Assembly: GCA_031367435.1 (NCBI GenBank)
Contig: JANLPV010000095.1
Coordinates: forward strand, 19,653-83,652
DNA length: 64,000 bases
Reading direction: 5' to 3'
From: WLMZ01 sp031367435
GTDB lineage: Bacteria > Actinomycetota > Acidimicrobiia > Acidimicrobiales > Ilumatobacteraceae
In this document: positions 45,022 to 53,565 of the stretch, piece after piece
How the letters are laid out: every line of letters begins with the position of its first letter
Position numbering within the stretch: position 1 is the first letter of the stretch
Made by a program: the position numbers and the translations under genes
The notes under the pieces: model-generated
What the model saw: the letters and a program-made list of their open reading frames with translations, nothing else
The model's database searches: none
What the model was told of the DNA's origin: nothing

Positions 45022-45556
45022 GGGATGAAGTCTGCTCTATCTCGTCGCTCGATGGGGGGACACTTGATGAAATTGGCGACAAATCTTGTTGACGGGGCGA
45101 GAATGTGCCGTTCGCGGCACACCAGAGCCCGTTGAGGCCGAGGCCAAACATCGGTACAAGGATGCCAAAGGCGAGTGTAGAACCTGGCCGACCATCGGTG
45201 GAGCTGCGCGCTATGGCTGTAGCGAGACTGGTGATCACCTGTACGAGGAGGGCGCCGTTCATCACCCGTTTCACCTGCGCGGGAGTTGATTCGCCACTCA
45301 GGAAGTACAGCTGAGCGACTGCAATGTTGTCGACACGGCTGCGCTGCACGGCAGTCCAGTAGCTCCATAAGAACGCGAACACACCAACCGCGAACAACAC
45401 AAGGGCAACCACCACGGCCACGAGGCGAACCGACTTCGTGAAGACAACCGCCGACGCAACCGCCGACACAACGAACAACAGCGTTCCCGCCAGATTCGCG
45501 CGCACAATACGACTCGCCGAGTTCGTCTGCGTGCTGTCAGCCATGGCCTCCATCAT
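45014..45556 (-). CDS. four-helix membrane protein in the PimB cluster
   Basis: The 180-residue protein has about four transmembrane helices (~17-36, ~45-68, ~100-118, ~128-148) and a Ser-rich tail. The ATG (45554-45556) overlaps the glycosyltransferase stop as ATGA; a later Met (45544) is also possible. Its end overlaps the SRPBCC start. I do not recognise a named domain. Context suggests a membrane role linked to mannolipid synthesis. Confidence 0.75.
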   Translation of the reverse strand: MMEAMADSTQTNSASRIVRANLAGTLLFVVSAVASAVVFTKSVRLVAVVVALVLFAVGVFAFLWSYWTAVQRSRVDNIAVAQLYFLSGESTPAQVKRVMNGALLVQVITSLATAIARSSTDGRPGSTLAFGILVPMFGLGLNGLWCAANGTFSPRQQDLSPISSSVPPSSDEIEQTSSHG

Positions 45557-46674
45557 GGCAGCGCACCGAGGGATTTACCCAGCCGTTCGGCCAACGCGTC
45601 GTACGAGAATTCGCGCACTGCGCGCAGCCGCGCCGCCGCGCCCATCTCGACTCGACGCACTGGATCGTCGAGCAACGATGCAAAGGCCTTGGCGACCTCG
45701 CGATGATCGTCGGGACGTTTGACAACGATGCCTGTTTCGCCATCGGCCACTGCCTCAGCGGCCCCACCCGAATCACCGGCAACCTGCACAACCCCACACG
45801 CGGCGGCCTCGACGAACACGATGCCAAAACCTTCCTGCTCGAGCCCACCCCAACGATTGCGGCACAGCATGGCGTAGATATCGGCGCAGCCGTAGAGGCG
45901 AGGAAGATCGGCATTGTCGACCCGGCCGAGAAATCGCACCGGGGCATCGAGCTCGAGCGCGAGACGTTCGAGTCGCCCGCGATCGCGCCCACCGCCGGAG
46001 ATGACCAACAGCAGATGGGGACGAGATCGTTTGAGGAGAGCCGCAGCACGAATGGCGGTATCGAATCCTTTGCGGGGCACCAAACGACTGATGCTGACGA
46101 TCACCTCACTGGATTGCGGTAGCCCAAAGAACTCGCGAGCTTCGTGGCGTTCGGACAGCTCGAGCGGCCGGAAGCGATCGGTATCGACGCCGGGTGGCAC
46201 GACGGTGATGGGTAACGAGCGTCCGGCGGCACGCTCGGCCTCGGCCGCCGGATAGCCGCCCGCGGCCACAATGTGGCGCGCCCGGGTGAGCACGAAGCTC
46301 AGCGCCTGCTTACTGCCGGGAATGCGCCCGGGCACGGTGACCTCGGCTCCGTGAAGAACGACATCGTAAGCAAGATCGAGCGACGGGCCGACCAATCCGA
46401 GGGGAAGCGCAGGGTCAAGCACGACAAAGTCGGCTCCGAAATCACGGGCCATGTCGTTGATACGGCGAACCATGAACGGGTGCGGCAACAGCACCGCTTC
46501 GCGGACTCGTTCAATGCGGAACGGCTGCGCCGCGTCGAACGAGGCCGATCCCGGATTGGGACTGGTGAGCACAGCAAACGACTCGGGCGGCAGGCGTCGC
46601 CACCATTCCCACAGCAGCGACTGAATACCGCCGATCTTGGGCGGAAAGTCGTTGGTGACCAGCAGATGTTTCAT
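45553..46674 (-). CDS. GT4 glycosyltransferase, PimB-like
   Basis: The protein has 373 residues. The N-terminus LLVTNDFPPKIGGIQSLL is characteristic of PimB and related actinobacterial mannosyltransferases. The C-terminal donor domain has VSISRLVPRKGFDTAI (~200-215) and the E...E motif EQEGFGIVFVEAAACG (~293-308). PimB adds mannose to phosphatidylinositol mono-mannoside on the inner membrane face. The ATG (46672-46674) overlaps the queG stop. Donor and acceptor are inferred from family and context. Confidence 0.88.
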   Translation of the reverse strand: MKHLLVTNDFPPKIGGIQSLLWEWWRRLPPESFAVLTSPNPGSASFDAAQPFRIERVREAVLLPHPFMVRRINDMARDFGADFVVLDPALPLGLVGPSLDLAYDVVLHGAEVTVPGRIPGSKQALSFVLTRARHIVAAGGYPAAEAERAAGRSLPITVVPPGVDTDRFRPLELSERHEAREFFGLPQSSEVIVSISRLVPRKGFDTAIRAAALLKRSRPHLLLVISGGGRDRGRLERLALELDAPVRFLGRVDNADLPRLYGCADIYAMLCRNRWGGLEQEGFGIVFVEAAACGVVQVAGDSGGAAEAVADGETGIVVKRPDDHREVAKAFASLLDDPVRRVEMGAAARLRAVREFSYDALAERLGKSLGALP

Positions 46675-47807
46675 GCTCGGGCAACGCGAAGTTCTTCGGA
46701 GACGATGGGGTCGGAATCGGTGGCGGGCAGCATGTGATGGCAACCGAGTTGTGCTGCGGCCCACACGGCGTGAGCACGGAGCAGGGGTTCGGAATGTCCA
46801 AGGTAGTGGCCCAACACGGTTACCACGCGAGTATCGCTGCCAGCGCCCACGTTGCCGAGTGCGATCAGCGCGTTGCGACGTAACCACATCGGGTTGCGGT
46901 CGGCGAGGTACCAGCGGCCGAATGATTCGAGAAGGGATGAATCGGGTGCCTCGAGTATGTCGATGAGGGGGACCCACGCCTGAATGTGCTTTGACAGATT
47001 GGCATCGGATCGGCGCTCGAAGCGCACGGTTGGTGGACACACGAGCTGACATTCGTCGCAGCCATAGATCCGATTGCCGAGGGCCACCCGAAATTGGCGA
47101 GGAAACACGCCGGGGCGCTGCAGTAGCCACGCCAGACAACGACCCGCGTCGACAACGCCCGGGGCCACGATCGCTGCCGTGGGACATCCATCGATGCAGC
47201 GATTACACGCGCCGCACCCATCGGCCACTGGTTCGGCAGCGACCGGTAACGGAGCCGTCGTGATAACCGAGCCGAGCACAAAGAAACTGCCTGAACCCGG
47301 AAGTAGCAGGTTGGCGTTCTTACCGAACCAACCCAATCCGGCCAGCCACGCTGCCTCACGGTCGACCACCGAATTGTCGTCGGCGAACGCAACCGCCTTG
47401 TAACCGTCGGCACGCAGCCGCCGGACAATGGCTTGCAACCCGATGCGCAGCGGTTCGTAATGATCGATCCATGCGTAACGTGCCACTGCTCCAACCGGTG
47501 CGGGCGGTTCGTTGGGTTGGGTGAGCACGTAACTTCGGGCTGCCACCACCATCGATTTCGCGTCAGCGACGGATCGAGAGGGATCGGTGGAGCGCACCGG
47601 GTTGCGGTACGTGAATTGCATCGAGTCAGCGAGTCCGGCCTCTTTTCGTTGCACCAAGGCGTCACGCGCCCGAAGCATTGCCGACGCCGGTGCCACACCG
47701 ACGTGGTCGAGACCGAACTTCAGACCAAGGGCACGAAGCGACGAGACGTACTGGTACTGATGTTGACGCTGAGCGTCGATCAGTTCAGGAGTTTGCGGCG
47801 GCGGCAC
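46671..47807 (-). CDS. queG: epoxyqueuosine reductase
   Basis: This 378-residue B12- and Fe-S-dependent enzyme reduces epoxyqueuosine to queuosine in tRNA. Two [4Fe-4S] cysteine sets are visible: CGACNRCIDGCP (~183-194) and CDECQLVCP (~230-238). A C-terminal HEAT-like region follows (WLRRNALIALGNVG). The start is uncertain: GTG 47807 overlaps the preceding small gene by 23 nt, while ATG 47837 would overlap it by 53 nt. No other queuosine genes are in the window. Confidence 0.92.
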   Translation of the reverse strand: MPPPQTPELIDAQRQHQYQYVSSLRALGLKFGLDHVGVAPASAMLRARDALVQRKEAGLADSMQFTYRNPVRSTDPSRSVADAKSMVVAARSYVLTQPNEPPAPVGAVARYAWIDHYEPLRIGLQAIVRRLRADGYKAVAFADDNSVVDREAAWLAGLGWFGKNANLLLPGSGSFFVLGSVITTAPLPVAAEPVADGCGACNRCIDGCPTAAIVAPGVVDAGRCLAWLLQRPGVFPRQFRVALGNRIYGCDECQLVCPPTVRFERRSDANLSKHIQAWVPLIDILEAPDSSLLESFGRWYLADRNPMWLRRNALIALGNVGAGSDTRVVTVLGHYLGHSEPLLRAHAVWAAAQLGCHHMLPATDSDPIVSEELRVARA

Positions 47808-47988
47808 GATGGCGAAGCGTAGGCACCAAACCCGCATCTGCAAACAACCGCACTGCGCGCTGCTCGGCCAGGTCGAAGACCACCGCCTCATGTTCGGTGG
47901 ATTGGCAGACGAAGGTGACGACACAATCGCTGCATGCCGACGTCGCGCGCATGACGCAGTCGTCACAACTAATGATGAGACTTTTCAT
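47785..47988 (-). CDS. 67-residue cysteine-rich protein overlapping queG
   Basis: The protein begins MKSLIISCDDCVMRATSACS and has four closely spaced cysteines (C8, C11, C19, C22), a likely zinc or Fe-S site. It continues EAVVFDLAEQRAVRLFADAG. I recall close relatives among Actinobacteria, with the CDDC...CxDCVV pattern, which supports it as real although it shares sequence with the queG start. Its coupling to queG could hint at a tRNA or metal-related role. Function is unknown. Confidence 0.7.
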   Translation of the reverse strand: MKSLIISCDDCVMRATSACSDCVVTFVCQSTEHEAVVFDLAEQRAVRLFADAGLVPTLRHRAAAANS

Positions 47989-48063
47989 TGATCACTCTGC
48001 TGTCTGTGTCCGTATCGCTGGCGGTAGGGCCTGCTGGTTGGGGTCCGAACACCCTTCGACACC

Positions 48064-48081
48064 ATGACAGAGGGGTGTCAT
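48064..48081. promoter_or_regulatory. ATGACA-N6-TGTCAT inverted repeat
   Basis: A perfect 6-bp inverted repeat with a 6-bp centre lies in the 123-bp gap upstream of the Cys-rich gene and queG. It could be an operator or a weak hairpin ending the upstream NYN transcript. No T-run follows. Confidence 0.3.
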
Positions 48082-48111
48082 AAAGATTCACCGCTCTCAC
48101 TCACGACAGTT

Positions 48112-49506
48112 CTAGACGCGCGCCGATCTCCCGGTCGCGAGCAGCGTGTCAGAAGACAACACGTTGACACCCGAGTTACGAACGTCGGTCACGATGGCCT
48201 GATCATTGGTGACGACCACCACTGGTGTCTTGGCTGGCAGTGCACTCACTTCGGCACGAATAACGTCATCAGCGGTGACCCCAGATGGTGAATACTGCAC
48301 CCGGATGAGTCGTCGACCCGACGAAGCACCAACGACGTCGGCACCGTCGAAAATCAGTCGGATGTCCGTTCCGAATCGACGCGAGAGGTCCTCGAGCAAA
48401 ACGATGCACGACTCACGTTGATGCATGAGATCGAGTTGCGGCCACGCCAGCTTGGCAACGTTGTAGCCGTCGACAATGACGCACACGTGAGGCGTGCGCA
48501 ACAGATGGACGGCTGCGGCGACCGTGTCGCCGTAGACACCGCCGGGGATACCGATCGGTTTGCGACGAGCGCCGCGCCGCGTTGTGGCGCGCACCGCAGC
48601 GACCGCGATTTCATCACTGCTCATTGGCACGTCGGCCAACAGCGCAACGGCCGCTTTGGCGAGCGACTTCGCGAGTTCGTGGGTGGCTGATGCAGCCTGC
48701 TCGAGCGCGCGCGATGCCTCGACGCTGGCCATTCTTGCAACGTGCACAACGTCGGGTGACGGCGCGTGCGCTGCGGCGATCTCAGCAGCGCGTTGCGCCA
48801 AGAGCGCATCACGGACGGCCTCCAACTCGCGGACGCGCACGTTCAAGAGCGACTCGAGTGCGCCCGCGCGATCGGCTCGCTCAGTCTCGGTGGCCAACTT
48901 GGCGCGAGCCTTGCCGAGTTCTCGCTGTGCCTGGGCGACCTCGCGCCGCAACGAATCGAGCTCAGTGTTGGCGGCCGACGCTCGCGCCTCGGCCTTCTCG
49001 CGGCGCGCCCGTTCGCGGCCGACATCGTCTCTCGCGGCGAGGAGCTCTGCCTGAGCGCGAGTCGCCGCCTGCTCTGCAGCCTCTCGTCGCTTCTCTGCCC
49101 GTCGAAGCGCCACATCGGCCGCAGCGCTGTCGGCGTCGGCCCGAGCAGCCTCGTGTAGTTCGAGAACCCGCTGTTGCCATCCTTGGTCACGTTGCAACCA
49201 TGCGATGCCGATGTCATCGACCAATTCGGGCGAGGCAACACACGCAATTCGATTGCGGAAGTCGTCATCACCAACTACGGCCCGACGCACCTGCGGTAGC
49301 GACGTTTTGTCGAGACGTTGAAACTTGAGAAATGGCTTCAGTCCGGCTGGAAATACCAGCGCAGGTCGCAGCTTCTGGCCGGCGGCGGCGATACCAACGG
49401 CGAACTCAAGCGCGTCGCGAAGGGCTGTGGCGGGCAACTCGGGCACGTCGACCGCAGGAGCTGGCGATTCCTCCGCCTCCGAATGCTCGTCGATCTCTGC
49501 CGTCAT
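48112..49506 (-). CDS. NYN-domain (YacP-like) RNase-fold protein with coiled coil
   Basis: The protein has 464 residues. The N-terminal ~110 residues are helical. Residues ~125-265 are an Ala/Arg/Glu-rich coiled coil. The C-terminal ~165 residues are a NYN/PIN-like nuclease fold: VCVIVDGYNVAKLAWP (~340), LIFDGADVVGA and VVVTNDQAIVTDV supply the acidic metal residues. YacP/NYN proteins act on rRNA or mRNA. It is divergent from the exonuclease gene, with a shared 75-bp region. ATG 49506 has a GGGA sequence near it; a TTG 5 codons upstream is less likely. Confidence 0.88.
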   Translation of the reverse strand: MTAEIDEHSEAEESPAPAVDVPELPATALRDALEFAVGIAAAGQKLRPALVFPAGLKPFLKFQRLDKTSLPQVRRAVVGDDDFRNRIACVASPELVDDIGIAWLQRDQGWQQRVLELHEAARADADSAAADVALRRAEKRREAAEQAATRAQAELLAARDDVGRERARREKAEARASAANTELDSLRREVAQAQRELGKARAKLATETERADRAGALESLLNVRVRELEAVRDALLAQRAAEIAAAHAPSPDVVHVARMASVEASRALEQAASATHELAKSLAKAAVALLADVPMSSDEIAVAAVRATTRRGARRKPIGIPGGVYGDTVAAAVHLLRTPHVCVIVDGYNVAKLAWPQLDLMHQRESCIVLLEDLSRRFGTDIRLIFDGADVVGASSGRRLIRVQYSPSGVTADDVIRAEVSALPAKTPVVVVTNDQAIVTDVRNSGVNVLSSDTLLATGRSARV

Positions 49507-49544
49507 TTTCCCAGCGTACAACGCGCCGATCTACGCATAGGTGC

Positions 49545-49574
49545 TTGACAGCGAACGCACGTTCGTGGTCATGT
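49545..49574 (+). promoter_or_regulatory. promoter with LexA-type SOS box for the exonuclease-GIY-YIG gene
   Basis: A consensus TTGACA (49545-49550) is followed, in the -35/-10 spacer, by CGAAC-GCAC-GTTCG (49552-49565). This matches the actinobacterial LexA box core CGAAC-N4-GTTCG. A weak -10 (TCATGT, 49569-49574) would place transcription start at about 49581, almost on the ATG at 49582, so the message may be leaderless. LexA bound here would block the promoter. Confidence 0.8.
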
Positions 49575-49581
49575 GGATGGA

Positions 49582-51225
49582 ATGCAACGTACGTTCGATG
49601 ATCTCGGTGTGCCACTGTCGGACGTCACCTTCTGCGTGATCGACCTCGAGACCACAGGCGGTGACCGCAACACCGACCTCATCACCGAGGTTGGCGCTCT
49701 CAAGGTTCGCGGCGGCGTGTGTCTTGGCACGTTTCAAACTCTTGTCAATCCCGGCAGGGCCATCCCCGCGATGATCACCGTGCTCACGGGCATCACCGAC
49801 GCAATGGTGATACCGGCGCCGCGAATCGAAGGTGTCCTTGTGTCGCTGCTCGAGTTCTGCGGCGATGCCGTCATCGTTGGCCACAACGTCAGATTCGACG
49901 TCGGCTTCCTCAACGCTGCGCTCATCCGCTCGAAGCGGCCCAAGCTCTCCAACGCTACCGTCGACACGGTTGCCCTGGCCCGCCGGCTGGTGCGCGATGA
50001 GGTCCCCGACTGCAAGCTCGCCACCTTGGCCAGTCGCTTTCGCCTCAACCATCAGCCAAGCCACCGCGCGCTCGACGACGCGCTCGCGACCGCCGACCTG
50101 TTGCATCTGCTTCTCGAACGCGCCGCAGCATTCGGGGTGATGGGTCTCGATGACCTGCATCTGCTCCCCAAGATCGGTGGGCACCCCCAGGTTGCCAAGC
50201 TCAAACTCACCAATCATCTCCCGCGCGGTCCCGGGGTGTACCTCTTCCACGACGCGAGAGGCGAGGTGCTCTATGTCGGTAAAGCAACAAATCTTCGTCA
50301 ACGCGTGCGCAGTTATTTCGGTAGCGAAGACCGGCGCAAGATTGGCCCGATGCTGCGAGAAGCCCAGCGTGTGAGCTATGTCGAGACTCCCGACCCGCTC
50401 ACCGCAGGCGTACTCGAGTTGCGGTACCTTCACCAATTGGCGCCCCGATACAACAAGCAGGGCACCACGTGGGATCGCTACTGCTACGTGCGTCTGTCGC
50501 TCGATGAAGCCTGGCCCCGTCTGTCGATCGTGAAGGATCCGGGTCGGACCGGAATGCATCTCGGGCCTCTGCCATCGCGAACCATGGCTGCGCTCGTGAT
50601 CGAGGCAATCCAATCAGTGGTGCCGTTACGGCGATGCACCACTCGTCTTGGCCGTAAGCACGTGGCGTCTCCCGACGCGAGCCCATGCACCGCTGCCCAG
50701 TTGGGCGTTGCGGCGTGCCCCTGCGCCGGCATGGCCGATCCGGTCGATTACGCAGCGGCTGTGGACATGGTGTTGCGTGGAATCGGTCACGAACCCAACG
50801 TGCTGCTGGCACCCCTACGGGAACGAATGCTCACATTGGCCCGTGCACAGCGTTACGAAGAGGCTGCCTCCATTCGTGATCGAGCGCAGGCATTGTCGGC
50901 AGCATTGCGACGCCAACGGATGATCGATCATCTGCGCGAGGCGCAACAACTCGACCTGCGCATCGGCGATGTGTGCTTCGAATTCGATCACGGGCGTCTC
51001 ATCGATTCGCGCGTCGAAGGTACGCTCACGGCCGCGCTCACGCTCTCGCCTCCCGAGTTGGCGCCGCTCGATCTGCCGCTGCCTCGTCACGCAGTCGACG
51101 AGACGTTGTGCATCGCCCGATATCTCGAGGCGAACAGCCACAACGTCACGTTGCTCAACTGCACCGGACGTTGGGCGAACCCAGTGGCACCCCTGGCATC
51201 GTTCGAACAGCGTGCTGCCGCCTGA
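49582..51225 (+). CDS. DEDD exonuclease / GIY-YIG (UvrC-like) fusion nuclease
   Basis: The protein has 547 residues. The N-terminal DnaQ-like 3'-5' exonuclease (~10-180) has CVIDLETTGG, GHNVRFDVGFL and HRALDDALATADLL. A GIY-YIG nuclease follows (~215-300: GPGVYLFHDARGEVLYVGKA). A Cys cluster (CTTRLG...CTAAQLGVAACPCAG) resembles the UvrC Fe-S site. A UVR-type helix (RAQRYEEAASIRDRAQAL) lies at ~425-445. The RNase H and HhH domains of UvrC are absent, as in Cho. It likely nicks or trims damaged DNA. GTG 49573 is an alternative start. Confidence 0.92.
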   Translation: MQRTFDDLGVPLSDVTFCVIDLETTGGDRNTDLITEVGALKVRGGVCLGTFQTLVNPGRAIPAMITVLTGITDAMVIPAPRIEGVLVSLLEFCGDAVIVGHNVRFDVGFLNAALIRSKRPKLSNATVDTVALARRLVRDEVPDCKLATLASRFRLNHQPSHRALDDALATADLLHLLLERAAAFGVMGLDDLHLLPKIGGHPQVAKLKLTNHLPRGPGVYLFHDARGEVLYVGKATNLRQRVRSYFGSEDRRKIGPMLREAQRVSYVETPDPLTAGVLELRYLHQLAPRYNKQGTTWDRYCYVRLSLDEAWPRLSIVKDPGRTGMHLGPLPSRTMAALVIEAIQSVVPLRRCTTRLGRKHVASPDASPCTAAQLGVAACPCAGMADPVDYAAAVDMVLRGIGHEPNVLLAPLRERMLTLARAQRYEEAASIRDRAQALSAALRRQRMIDHLREAQQLDLRIGDVCFEFDHGRLIDSRVEGTLTAALTLSPPELAPLDLPLPRHAVDETLCIARYLEANSHNVTLLNCTGRWANPVAPLASFEQRAAA

Positions 51226-51227
51226 CG

Positions 51228-51256
51228 CAGTGCCGTTCACGACCAGTGCCGTTCAC
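51228..51256. repeat. 16-bp tandem duplication at convergent gene ends
   Basis: CAGTGCCGTTCAC occurs at 51228-51240 and 51244-51256, a 16-bp period. The second copy supplies the thrB stop codon. This mirrors the larger 17-bp array at 43578, which also overlaps a convergent stop. Confidence 0.85.
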
Positions 51257-52101
51257 ATCGTGAGCGTTGCCCCAACATCGTCGATTCGCAGTACCTTCGT
51301 GTGACCCACGTCGCCGAGCGTGGTAGTCATTGCGGCTGCCAAATCATCGGCCGCATCTGGCGCGCACAGCGCGGCGACGGTCGGGCCAGACCCTGATAGC
51401 CACGCACACCAAGCACCCGCGGCCAACGCGGCGTGATAGGCATCGCGTGATTGCGGTGCAGCGGCGAAGCGGCGCTCCTGATGTACGCGATCGTGCACGG
51501 CGTGGCCAAGCGCGGCGACATCGCCCGACACCAGCGCTGCAACCAGTACGGCAACGTGGCCAATATTGAACGACGCATCAGCAAGTGAGACCGTCGTGTC
51601 GAGCCCCGAGCGGCTGTGATCGGTGCGTGTGCTGAACAACGGCACCCACACCACCACCGCCGGCTCGAACCCAAGCGGTACGCGAAGGTGCCGTTCGCCG
51701 GTGGTGGCCACCACACCGCCCATCACCGCAGGAGCGGCGTTGTCAGCGTGGCCTTCGAGCACTGCAGCGTGAAACAGCACCTCATCAGCACAAGAATCGG
51801 TCAACACGGCGCCACCGTCGCGTTGGGCGCACGCAAGCATCAACCCGCCGACACGAACTGCTGCGCTATACCCGAGTCCGCGCCCCATCGGAATTGGCGA
51901 GCGCACCCACAGTGCACCCTCACCACCGAGCAGTCGAAAGCCCAATGTTGCGAGGTGATGTTCGTCGGCACGATGCGCTCCAGCCGGCGGCCCAACAGCG
52001 TCGTTGAGTAGGCCTACTTCGGCCCAAAGTGACAGTGCCATCCCGAGCGCATCAAACCCCGGACCGAGGTTGGCTGATGTGGCGGGAACCCTCGCGATCA
52101 T
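51253..52101 (-). CDS. thrB: homoserine kinase
   Basis: This 282-residue GHMP kinase phosphorylates homoserine in threonine synthesis. It starts with IARVPATSANLGPGFDALGM, and the ATP loop reads PMGRGLGYSAAVR (~84-96), with Tyr in place of the usual Ser. The C-terminal GHMP motif is CAWLSGSGPTVAAL. The ATG (52099-52101) overlaps the trpD stop. thrA and thrC are not nearby; its partner here is trpD. Confidence 0.94.
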   Translation of the reverse strand: MIARVPATSANLGPGFDALGMALSLWAEVGLLNDAVGPPAGAHRADEHHLATLGFRLLGGEGALWVRSPIPMGRGLGYSAAVRVGGLMLACAQRDGGAVLTDSCADEVLFHAAVLEGHADNAAPAVMGGVVATTGERHLRVPLGFEPAVVVWVPLFSTRTDHSRSGLDTTVSLADASFNIGHVAVLVAALVSGDVAALGHAVHDRVHQERRFAAAPQSRDAYHAALAAGAWCAWLSGSGPTVAALCAPDAADDLAAAMTTTLGDVGHTKVLRIDDVGATLTM

Positions 52102-53174
52102 GACGCCGCAGCAGCAGATGCAGCCTGCGCGGCGCATCCCTGCGACACGTTTACGAACCTCTGCAACGTGGACGCCGCGCGACCGTCGTCGACCGCGGCA
52201 GCAGCCATCAGCAGCCCCTCTTCGAGCGCGCTCGCAACGTCGGCGACGACGAGGCCCGCCGCCGCGTTGAGTAACACGATGTCGCGATGTGGACCGTGAT
52301 CGCCGCCAAACACGCGTCGTACAACCTCGGCGTTGTGAGCGGGGTCGCCGCCGACGAGTTCGTCTGGAATTGCTGGAGCTAAACCCAAAGCGACCGGATC
52401 GACGGTGAACGAGGATACCTCGTCACCCTCAAGCGACAGCACCGTGGAAGGTGCCGTGGTTGTGAGCTCATCAAGGCCGTTGCCATGCACGATCCAAGCC
52501 TTGAGCGCACCATGAATCCGCAGCGACGCGAGCATGCGTTCGGCGAACACCGGGTTGGCCACGCCAATCAGGCTTCGCCGCACCCTGCCTGGATTGGCCA
52601 TCGGCCCGAGCAGGTTGAACACCGTGGGAATGCCAATTTCGCGCCGTGATGGTGCAGCGAAGCGGAAGGCAGGATGAAACTTTGCCGCCATGCAGAATCC
52701 GATGCCCGCCTCGAGCACACATTGCAACACACCCTCCGGGGTCAGCTCAATGGCGACTCCCAGAGCCTCGAGCACGTCGGCCGTTCCGCACTGAGACGAC
52801 GATGCACGCGCACCGTGCTTGCAGACCGGCACCCCAGCACCGGCCACCACGAGTGCCGCCATGGTCGACACATTGATCGAGTGACTTCGGTCGCCGCCGG
52901 TGCCGACGATGTCGACGGCACGAGAGCGAAGTTCCTCGCCGAGCGGAACGAGAGTTGCAGCAGCGAGCACCGCGTCGAGCAAACCGGACAGCTCCTCGGC
53001 CGTCTCACCTTTGGCGCGCAGTGCAACGACGAAGCCGATGAGCTGAGCCGGTGTTGCATCGCCGGACAAAATCGTCGACATCGCCTCACGAGCGTCGGCG
53101 GCGGAAAGATCTTTGCGCTCCAGCAACTGACTCAACAGCGCGGGCCATCCACCAATATCTTCGAAGTGCGACAC
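52098..53174 (-). CDS. trpD: anthranilate phosphoribosyltransferase
   Basis: This 358-residue enzyme joins anthranilate and PRPP in tryptophan synthesis. It has the PRPP-binding GTGGDRSHSINVST (~90-103), KHGARASSSQCGTADVLEAL (~117-136), and REIGIPTVFNLLGPMANPGR (~180). No other trp gene is in the window. It starts 17 bp downstream of whiB in the same direction. Confidence 0.95.
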   Translation of the reverse strand: MSHFEDIGGWPALLSQLLERKDLSAADAREAMSTILSGDATPAQLIGFVVALRAKGETAEELSGLLDAVLAAATLVPLGEELRSRAVDIVGTGGDRSHSINVSTMAALVVAGAGVPVCKHGARASSSQCGTADVLEALGVAIELTPEGVLQCVLEAGIGFCMAAKFHPAFRFAAPSRREIGIPTVFNLLGPMANPGRVRRSLIGVANPVFAERMLASLRIHGALKAWIVHGNGLDELTTTAPSTVLSLEGDEVSSFTVDPVALGLAPAIPDELVGGDPAHNAEVVRRVFGGDHGPHRDIVLLNAAAGLVVADVASALEEGLLMAAAAVDDGRAASTLQRFVNVSQGCAAQAASAAAAS

Positions 53175-53191
53175 GTGCTAAAGACTAGGCG

Positions 53192-53431
53192 CTATGCCGT
53201 GCGGCGACGATGGCGAATAATGCGCCGACGCTCACGCTCGGTCGCACCCCCCCACACTCCCTGCTTCTCGCGCGACGCCAGTGCGTGTTCAAGGCAGGCG
53301 ATGCGCACGTCGCACTGCTCGCACACCGCTTTGGCGGTTACGGCTTCTTCTTCATCTTCCGGGAAGAACATTCCCGGATCGAGCCCCCGACAGGCTCCGA
53401 GTTCCCGCCACACAATTACTTTGGCCGACAC
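53192..53431 (-). CDS. WhiB-family Fe-S transcriptional regulator
   Basis: The 79-residue protein has the four Fe-S cysteines C14, C37, C40 and C46 and the GVWGG turn at 58-62. A basic C-terminal helix follows (ERERRRIIRHRRR). WhiB proteins bind sigma-A and respond to NO or oxygen. The start GTG (53429-53431) gives family length. A longer in-frame region to 53512 lacks homology. Upstream lies a 134-bp region that is probably its promoter. Confidence 0.94.
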   Translation of the reverse strand: MSAKVIVWRELGACRGLDPGMFFPEDEEEAVTAKAVCEQCDVRIACLEHALASREKQGVWGGATERERRRIIRHRRRTA

Positions 53432-53565
53432 AATAGCCCCAGTCCTCTTCAGCAAATACGTGTGTTTGATTGATCTGGTCTCACCTGTCGAAGTCCCCAA
53501 TAGCGACAGCACACGTAACTTACGCGGTGCGGAACAGATGTGCCAGAGGCAATCTCAAGAAATTC
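53432..53565 (-). promoter_or_regulatory. whiB upstream region
   Basis: This 134-bp gap holds the presumed whiB promoter and the end of the DUF3501 transcript. A GAGGA lies about 14 nt before the GTG. I cannot assign a firm promoter. Confidence 0.35.

Noticed and set aside
48064..48291. 75-codon plus-strand frame
   Set aside because: It is mostly antisense to the end of the NYN gene.
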